Positions 59,274 to 64,000 of a stretch of 64,000 nucleotides of DNA are shown piece by piece. Made by a program: the position numbers and the translations under genes. The notes below the pieces were generated by a model. The model saw only the letters and a list, made by a program, of their open reading frames with translations, had not been told where the DNA came from and searched no databases. The stretch's first letter is position 1. Every line of letters starts with the position of its first letter. The stretch is taken from contig DASXFN010000005.1 in assembly GCA_036489565.1 (NCBI GenBank), positions 1-64,000 on the forward strand, written 5' to 3'. Origin of the DNA: JAICKN01 sp036489565 (GTDB taxonomy: Bacteria; Acidobacteriota; Terriglobia; Terriglobales; Acidobacteriaceae).

Positions 59274-60704
59274 ATGCTCAAAGTCTCCTCCATCTCAATC
59301 ATCCGCACCCTGCGCGAGCATGGACATCAAGCCTACCTAGTCGGCGGATGTGTGCGCGATCTTCTATTAGGCCGCGAGCCCGCCGATTACGACGTAACCA
59401 CCGACGCCACTCCCAAAGAAGTAATGCGCATTTTCCCACAGACCTACGCCGTAGGCGAGCAGTTCGGCGTGGTGCTTATTCCGCTTCCAAAAACTTCTTT
59501 CAATTTTTCCCAAGAAGATAAAACTGTCATCTCGAGCGAAGCAGAAACTTCGCAAAGCGAAGTTTCTGCGCAGTCGAGAGACCTTGCGTTTCCCCCGCCC
59601 AATTCCAAAGCCAACACCGTCGAAGTCGCCACCTTTCGCTCCGACATCGGATACACCGACGGCCGCCATCCCGACCAGGTCCGCTTCAGCAAAACTCCGC
59701 AGGAAGATGTCCAGCGCCGCGACTTTACTATCAACGGCCTGCTGCTCGATCCCATCTCCAACGAAGTCCTCGACTACATTGGCGGGCGCCGCGACCTCGA
59801 AGCGCAAATCATCCGCACTATCGGCGATCCCACGCAGCGCTTCGCCGAAGATAAACTCCGCATGTTGCGCGCCGTCCGCTTCGCAGCACGCTTTAACTAC
59901 ACCATCGAGCCGGGAACTTTCCGCGCCATCCAGCAACTCGCGCCACAAATTCATCAAGTCTCGCGCGAGCGCGTGCGCGACGAACTCACCAAGATGCTCA
60001 CCGAAGGCCACGCGCGTCAGGCTCTTCTTTTGCTGTCGCAGAGCGGTTTGCTGAAAGAACTCCTACCGGAAATCGAAAAGATGAAGGGCGTCGAGCAGCC
60101 TCCGCAGTTCCATCCCGAAGGCGACGTCTTCATCCACGCGCTGCTGCTACTCGAAAAACTTCCCCATCCCTGCCCGCCGACGCTCGCCTGGGGCGCGCTG
60201 CTGCATGATGTCGGCAAGCCGCCAACCTTTCGCATTGCCCCGGACCGTATCCGTTTTGACGGACACGTAGAAGTGGGCGTTAAGATGGCCGAAGAAATCT
60301 GCCGCCGCTTGCGCTTCTCAAACGACGACACCGAACAGGTGCTCGCGCTGGTCAACAATCACATGCGCTTCGCAAGCGTTCAGCAGATGAAAGATTCAAC
60401 CTTCAAAAAATTCGTGCGCATGCCCAGGTTTGACGAGCACCTCGCGCTGCACCGCATCGATTGCCTCTCCAGCCACGGCGACCTAACCTCGTACAACTTC
60501 ATCCGCGAAAAGATCGCCTCCATACCGCCCGAAGCCGTCCGCCCAACCCCGCTCATCACCGGCGAAGATCTAATCGCCGTCGGCTACCCGCCCGGCCCGC
60601 GCTTCAAAGAAATTCTCACCGCTGTAGAAGACGCGCAACTCGAAGGTCGCCTGCAATCCGCGCAAGAAGCCTTGCAGTTTGTGCGCCAGGAATTCCCTCT
60701 GTAA
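59274..60704 (+). CDS. CCA-adding tRNA nucleotidyltransferase/poly(A) polymerase family with HD domain and a repeat-derived insert
   Basis: 476 residues. Class II nucleotidyltransferase head: QAYLVGGCVRDLLLGREPADYDVTTDATP (catalytic D38 and D40), VEVATFRSDIGYTDGRHPD, RRDFTINGLL, RFAEDKLRMLRAVRFAARF (tRNA-binding neck), then an HD phosphohydrolase domain (LLHDVGKPPTF). It repairs or builds the 3' CCA of tRNA. Between GEQFGVVLI and VEVATF, normally a few residues apart, lie about 40 extra; residues 84-106 are the translation of a dispersed repeat copy at 59525-59591. Confidence 0.9.
   Translation: MLKVSSISIIRTLREHGHQAYLVGGCVRDLLLGREPADYDVTTDATPKEVMRIFPQTYAVGEQFGVVLIPLPKTSFNFSQEDKTVISSEAETSQSEVSAQSRDLAFPPPNSKANTVEVATFRSDIGYTDGRHPDQVRFSKTPQEDVQRRDFTINGLLLDPISNEVLDYIGGRRDLEAQIIRTIGDPTQRFAEDKLRMLRAVRFAARFNYTIEPGTFRAIQQLAPQIHQVSRERVRDELTKMLTEGHARQALLLLSQSGLLKELLPEIEKMKGVEQPPQFHPEGDVFIHALLLLEKLPHPCPPTLAWGALLHDVGKPPTFRIAPDRIRFDGHVEVGVKMAEEICRRLRFSNDDTEQVLALVNNHMRFASVQQMKDSTFKKFVRMPRFDEHLALHRIDCLSSHGDLTSYNFIREKIASIPPEAVRPTPLITGEDLIAVGYPPGPRFKEILTAVEDAQLEGRLQSAQEALQFVRQEFPL
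59525..59591 (+). repeat. Dispersed TGTCAT-type repeat, copy 8, inside a coding sequence
   Basis: TGTCATCTCGAGCGAAGC, inner palindrome AGAAACTTCGC/GCGAAGTTTCT, then GCAGTCGAGAGACCTTGCG. Framework identical in order and spacing to the intergenic copy at 57000; read here without a stop codon. Confidence 0.88.
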
Positions 60705-60886
60705 GTCTGAAAAATCCAGGATTTTCTGCCGCTGCCAAGGTTTGTTCAATCCTTAGGTTAGCCTGCATTTTTTCACGGGGCTGATAAGTTTGATGCGCGC
60801 CACAAGTGCTTTTACATAGCCGGTACACCCACCGTAACCAACTTACGAAAGCGCTTCATTAGTGAAGCTAGCAGAAACGATCCGTC

Positions 60887-60910
60887 AACATACCGACCGG
60901 TCGGTATGTT
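60887..60910. promoter_or_regulatory. Perfect 24-base palindrome, TetR-type operator
   Basis: Half-site AACATACCGACC followed directly by its exact reverse complement. The ACCGACCGGTCGGT core is typical of TetR-family operators. It ends 11 bases before the methyltransferase ATG, so binding there would block transcription start or early elongation. No TetR-family gene is in the window. The upstream part of 60705-60886 shows no gene. Confidence 0.65.
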
Positions 60911-60921
60911 AGTATTTTGGC

Positions 60922-61563
60922 ATGAATTCTCAACCGAATGTCAATCTCTGGACTTCTCCTCAACATGCCTTGGAGTATTTGGGCCGTGCGGATTCCATCC
61001 CACATCGCACAGAAGGCGAAGCCACTTTGCTCGAATGCATACCGCAACATATCAATCGCGTGCTCGATCTAGGTAGCGGGGACGGGCGTTTACTTGGACT
61101 TGTCCTATTGGCCCGACCCAAGATTTCTGCCATCGCGCTGGATTTCTCGACTGCGATGCTGGTTCGCCTTCGGGGAAGGTTCTCTAGCACTAGAAATATT
61201 CAGGTAATGGACCATGATCTGCAGAACCCGCTGCCTCAATTTGGGAAATTTGATGCGGTCGTCTCCAGCTTTGCCATTCATCATCTGACGCATGAACGGA
61301 AGAGGACCCTGTACGGCGAAATCTATGCGTCCCTCAATCCGGGCGGGGTTTTCTGCAACCTGGAGCATGTGGCCTCTTCCACAGACGCCTTACACGTCAA
61401 GTTTCTTGAAAGCATCAACTGGCCCAATGAAGATCCGTCGAACAAGCTGCTTGACTTGCATCAACAATTGATTTGGCTGCGCGAAATTGGTTTTCAGGAT
61501 GTGGATTGTTTGTGGAAGTGGCGGGAGCTGGCTCTCATGACGGGAATAAAACCGCTGTCGTAA
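60922..61563 (+). CDS. SAM-dependent methyltransferase (class I)
   Basis: 213 residues. Rossmann-type methyltransferase: VLDLGSGDGRLLGLVLLARP (SAM-binding glycine loop), the acidic end of strand 2 in ISAIALDFSTAML, and FDAVVSSFAIHHLTHERKRTLYGEIYASLNPGGVFCNLEHV, characteristic of small-molecule methyltransferases of the UbiE/trans-aconitate type. Substrate unknown. There is almost no leader between a TetR-type palindrome and the start, so it may respond to a toxic compound or metabolite; this is inference. Confidence 0.88.
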   Translation: MNSQPNVNLWTSPQHALEYLGRADSIPHRTEGEATLLECIPQHINRVLDLGSGDGRLLGLVLLARPKISAIALDFSTAMLVRLRGRFSSTRNIQVMDHDLQNPLPQFGKFDAVVSSFAIHHLTHERKRTLYGEIYASLNPGGVFCNLEHVASSTDALHVKFLESINWPNEDPSNKLLDLHQQLIWLREIGFQDVDCLWKWRELALMTGIKPLS

Positions 61564-62274
61564 GTCGCTCGTGAAGTTCCGCGACATAGATTAAGCAAAA
61601 CGGCAATTCTGCAAACTCCGCGACCAGCGCGGTTTTTGCTGCGTTATGCACAAAAATATTTGACACTAGGGAAAACGGAATTCGCCGAAATCTGAAAATA
61701 TCTTGCGATTTCGCGGTGCCTTCGCTCGACATCTATCTTAGCTGCACCAAATTCTGTCACCCACCTGTGAACGAGCGGCACTCGGCTGAAAATAAAGCGC
61801 TTAAAGTCACACATTTTTCATTGACTCTAAAATTAAAAAGCGTAAAACAAACTCGTTCTTTGACAGCTTCTGAAGTTTTTCCGGTTGGTGCGGCGTCCGG
61901 GGCTCAAGCAAAGTCACACCTAGGTTGTACGGTGCAAACTGAACAATCAAGGGCGAGGGCGAGCAAGGGTCTATAGCAAAGCGCTGGTCGAGGAGAACAG
62001 GAAGAAAAGTCGAAGGCAGGATAGAGTCCCGAGGCGTTAGGTTAATTTTTCCAGTTGGCGGCTAGCCCGGAGCCCGAGTCCAGATCGCGCATACGCAACC
62101 GCAAGGTAGCGAAGGCAGCAGGTCGGCGAGGGTCTAAAGCGAACTACTGGCTGAGACGAACGAACTTAACATCACCTCGGGCCTCTTATTTTTTGGCTGT
62201 TCTATCCCTTCCGTATCTTTCACCTTGCACGATTCCTTGGGGCAAATAAACTTCTAATTTGGATGCAACAATCT
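61564..62274. other. 711-base region without a confident gene
   Basis: Short open frames (such as 61716-61976 and 62055-62249) have no ribosome binding site and no family features. Two imperfect copies of a 35-40 base segment are present: around 61967-62003 (AGGGTCTATAGCAAAGCGC...) and around 62131-62166 (AGGGTCTAAAGCGAACTAC...). The sequence near 61800-61860 is distinctly AT-richer than its surroundings. It may be a decayed gene or an uncharacterised RNA locus. Confidence 0.4.
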
Positions 62275-62967
62275 TTACGGTCCTTGCTGCAAGACCAGTC
62301 TTGCTTTCGTATCCAGCCGCGCACGGTGAATGGAATGGATTGCCGCCACTTCACCGACCACGTCCGCATGTACCTGATAGGAGCCCGTGGGGACGTTCTC
62401 GCCAAAAGGAAGCACGAAGTCCGTGGTGTTCTTTCGCAAAGTGAAGCGCTGATAGCCGATTGCTTCAGCGCGGCCGATCTCATTGATCGCCAGCACTATG
62501 AAAGTGAGATCGAAATCGTATTCCGTATCGTTGGAGACTTTTACGGATCCTTCGATCCGCTGTCCGTTGATTTTCGGATAGCGGTCCCATCGGGCAATCA
62601 GAGGCGCGGTCACTTTCATGGTAAGCGGCTGGCTAACGTCTGCTGCGGGATGCTCATTGTCGGTCACCGTGACTATGAAGTGAAATTCTCCGGTAGCCGT
62701 GGGCGTTCCCTCCAATGATCCGGAGCGAGAGAGCTTGATTCCCGCTGGGAGATCTCCGCTGGCCACCCTCCATTGGTAGGGTTGTGAGCCGCCTTGCGCG
62801 TGCAGTTGAAACTGGAAGCGTGCATTCACGAATACTTTTGGCAGCGTGACTGGAGCAAAGGCGAGCGGGTTCGCCGAGGTCTGCTGGGCGAAAGATAAAT
62901 CAAAAAAGCACAGGCAGCAGAACAGCAGAAGGCCCGCCGACAGAAGTTTACGACCGCAACGCATCAT
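62275..62967 (-). CDS. Secreted protein with a putative Ig (He_PIG) domain
   Basis: 230 residues. Signal peptide (LLSAGLLLFCCLCFFDLSFAQ). Residues about 38-120 form a putative Ig/cadherin-like domain with the typical pattern (FQLHAQGGSQPYQWRVASGDLPAGIKLSRSGSLEGTPTATGEFHFIVTVTD). The second half is another beta-rich region (VKVSNDTEYDFDLTFIVLAINEIGRAEAIGYQRFTLR). Likely periplasmic or cell-surface. It is divergent from the sugar kinase with a 68-base gap. Confidence 0.8.
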   Translation of the reverse strand: MMRCGRKLLSAGLLLFCCLCFFDLSFAQQTSANPLAFAPVTLPKVFVNARFQFQLHAQGGSQPYQWRVASGDLPAGIKLSRSGSLEGTPTATGEFHFIVTVTDNEHPAADVSQPLTMKVTAPLIARWDRYPKINGQRIEGSVKVSNDTEYDFDLTFIVLAINEIGRAEAIGYQRFTLRKNTTDFVLPFGENVPTGSYQVHADVVGEVAAIHSIHRARLDTKARLVLQQGP

Positions 62968-63035
62968 GACAATTGTAGAACGTGGTCCCAGGAAATTCTT
63001 GTAAGGCAGTATTTATTGGGGGATATGATGGGCCG

Positions 63036-63992
63036 ATGGCGGATATGCGAGGCGAGTCTCGAGTGAAGGGCAATGAGCTGAAGATCGCTTCTGCACGGAT
63101 CGTCGTTGGTTTGGGGGAAGTTCTGTGGGATTTTCTCCCCTCGGGCCGGCAACTGGGCGGAGCGCCCGCGAATTTCGCTTATATCTCCACCATACTCGGC
63201 AACTGCGGCGTGGTTGCCAGCAGGATAGGTGATGACGCTTTGGGCGAAGAGGCAATTGCGCAGCTCCGCGAGCGGACTTTGCAATGCGATTACCTGCAGC
63301 GTGATCCGAAACATCCAACAGGAACCGTAAAAGTGAGTCTCGACTCTCAGAGGCAGCCTGGTTTCGTGATTTCCGAAGCTGCGGCCTGGGACTCGCTTGA
63401 GTGGACGCCGGAGTGGAAAGCCTTGGCGCAGGGAGCGGATGCTGTCTGTTTCGGATCCCTGGCGCAGAGGTCCGCGGAGTCGCGCGAAACGATACAGAGT
63501 TTTCTAGAGCATACGGCTCCGGATACGCTCCGCGTCTTTGATGTGAACCTTCGGCAGAGCTACTATTCGGCGAAAATTCTTGCAGCTTCCTGCAAGCTCG
63601 CGGACCTGGTCAAGATGAATGAAGATGAATTCCCAACGGTATTGGAATCGTTGCGTTTATCACAGGAAAGCATGGAGCTTTCCGCGCGGCAAATGATTGA
63701 GACTTTCGATCTAAAGCTGGTTTGCATTACGCGCGGAGCGGGCGGAAGTTTATTGGTGGCAAAAAATTTCACTCATTCCCATCCAGGAATCCCCTGCAAA
63801 GTCGCAGATAGCGTTGGCGCTGGCGACGCTTTTACCGCCGGGCTGGTCCACGAATATCTCCATAAAAAGAATTCGCATGAAGCCGAATTGGATGAGCAGT
63901 CTTTGGCGCTGATGAACGAGAGAGGAAATCGAATGGGGGCATGGGTAGCAAGCCAGGCAGGGGCCATGCCCAGCAAGCGCGGTCAATTTTGA
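63036..63992 (+). CDS. PfkB-family carbohydrate kinase (fructokinase-like)
   Basis: 318 residues from ATG 63036 (63045 is an alternative). Ribokinase fold: VVGLGEVLWDFLPSGRQLGGAPANFAY at the start (sugar-binding GG), RIGDDALG, FDVNLRQSYYS, KMNEDEF, and the signature DSVGAGDAFTAGLV with catalytic aspartate near the C-terminus. Family members phosphorylate fructose, ribose, 2-keto-3-deoxygluconate or nucleosides; the first-motif pattern favours fructokinase. The gene is complete and ends eight bases before the window edge. Confidence 0.9.
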   Translation: MADMRGESRVKGNELKIASARIVVGLGEVLWDFLPSGRQLGGAPANFAYISTILGNCGVVASRIGDDALGEEAIAQLRERTLQCDYLQRDPKHPTGTVKVSLDSQRQPGFVISEAAAWDSLEWTPEWKALAQGADAVCFGSLAQRSAESRETIQSFLEHTAPDTLRVFDVNLRQSYYSAKILAASCKLADLVKMNEDEFPTVLESLRLSQESMELSARQMIETFDLKLVCITRGAGGSLLVAKNFTHSHPGIPCKVADSVGAGDAFTAGLVHEYLHKKNSHEAELDEQSLALMNERGNRMGAWVASQAGAMPSKRGQF

Positions 63993-64000
63993 GACACAGG

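Noticed and set aside
61716..61976. 86-residue plus-strand open frame in the gene-poor region
   Set aside because: No ribosome binding site, no domain pattern, and composition unlike other genes in the window.

Overview
The window looks like a chromosome segment of a soil-type Acidobacteriota (Terriglobia/Koribacter-like) bacterium. This is inferred from protein flavour, moderately high GC, the presence of both P- and L-ring genes (hence a two-membrane envelope), two export-type glycoside hydrolases, and palindromic intergenic repeats of a kind I associate with acidobacterial genomes. No rRNA, tRNA, CRISPR array, phage or IS element was seen.

Layout. 1-9.5 kb: MgtC-like membrane protein (partial), rlmH, accD, a methionine synthase encoded as two ATGA-coupled genes, a cupin protein, and a Tat-type GH2 enzyme with a LacI/cre-like operator. 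9.7-12.4 kb: small proteins, a MerR regulator, a 13-residue lysine-rich microORF with its own promoter and terminator, and a membrane diguanylate cyclase. 12.6-48.8 kb: one long flagellar and chemotaxis island on the + strand. It holds regulators (OmpR-type regulator, HisKA-like protein with a degenerate ATPase half, two sigma-54 activators, a soluble kinase), then flgBC-fliEFGHIJK-flgDE, fliL-fliN-fliOPQR-flhBA-fliA-fliM-fliY, an MshEN-like protein, cheY-cheX, flgFGAHIJ, flgM-flgN-flgKL. Flagellin, FliD, FliS, MotAB, FlhF/FlhG, CheA and receptors are not here. 49-64 kb: aminotransferase, yraN, galT, a second GH2, iscS, a receiver protein, tsaD, a CCA-adding enzyme, a methyltransferase behind a perfect palindrome, an Ig-like secreted protein and a PfkB sugar kinase.

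How it works together. The regulator block fits a sigma-54 cascade: kinase and NtrC-type activator sit directly upstream of flgB and overlap it, and a good -24/-12 motif precedes the kinase. Late control fits sigma-28: FliA and FlgM are both encoded, and matching promoter motifs lie before flgM, before cheY and, more weakly, before flgN-flgK-flgL. Cyclic-di-GMP may connect in through the diguanylate cyclase and the MshEN-like protein.

The most unusual features are at DNA level: a dispersed TGTCAT-type palindromic repeat present at least eight times, one copy translated in frame inside the CCA-adding enzyme gene; a second palindromic repeat translated inside tsaD; and many short degenerate tandem repeats with periods of 15 or 7 bases and unrelated sequences, both inside flagellar genes and between genes.
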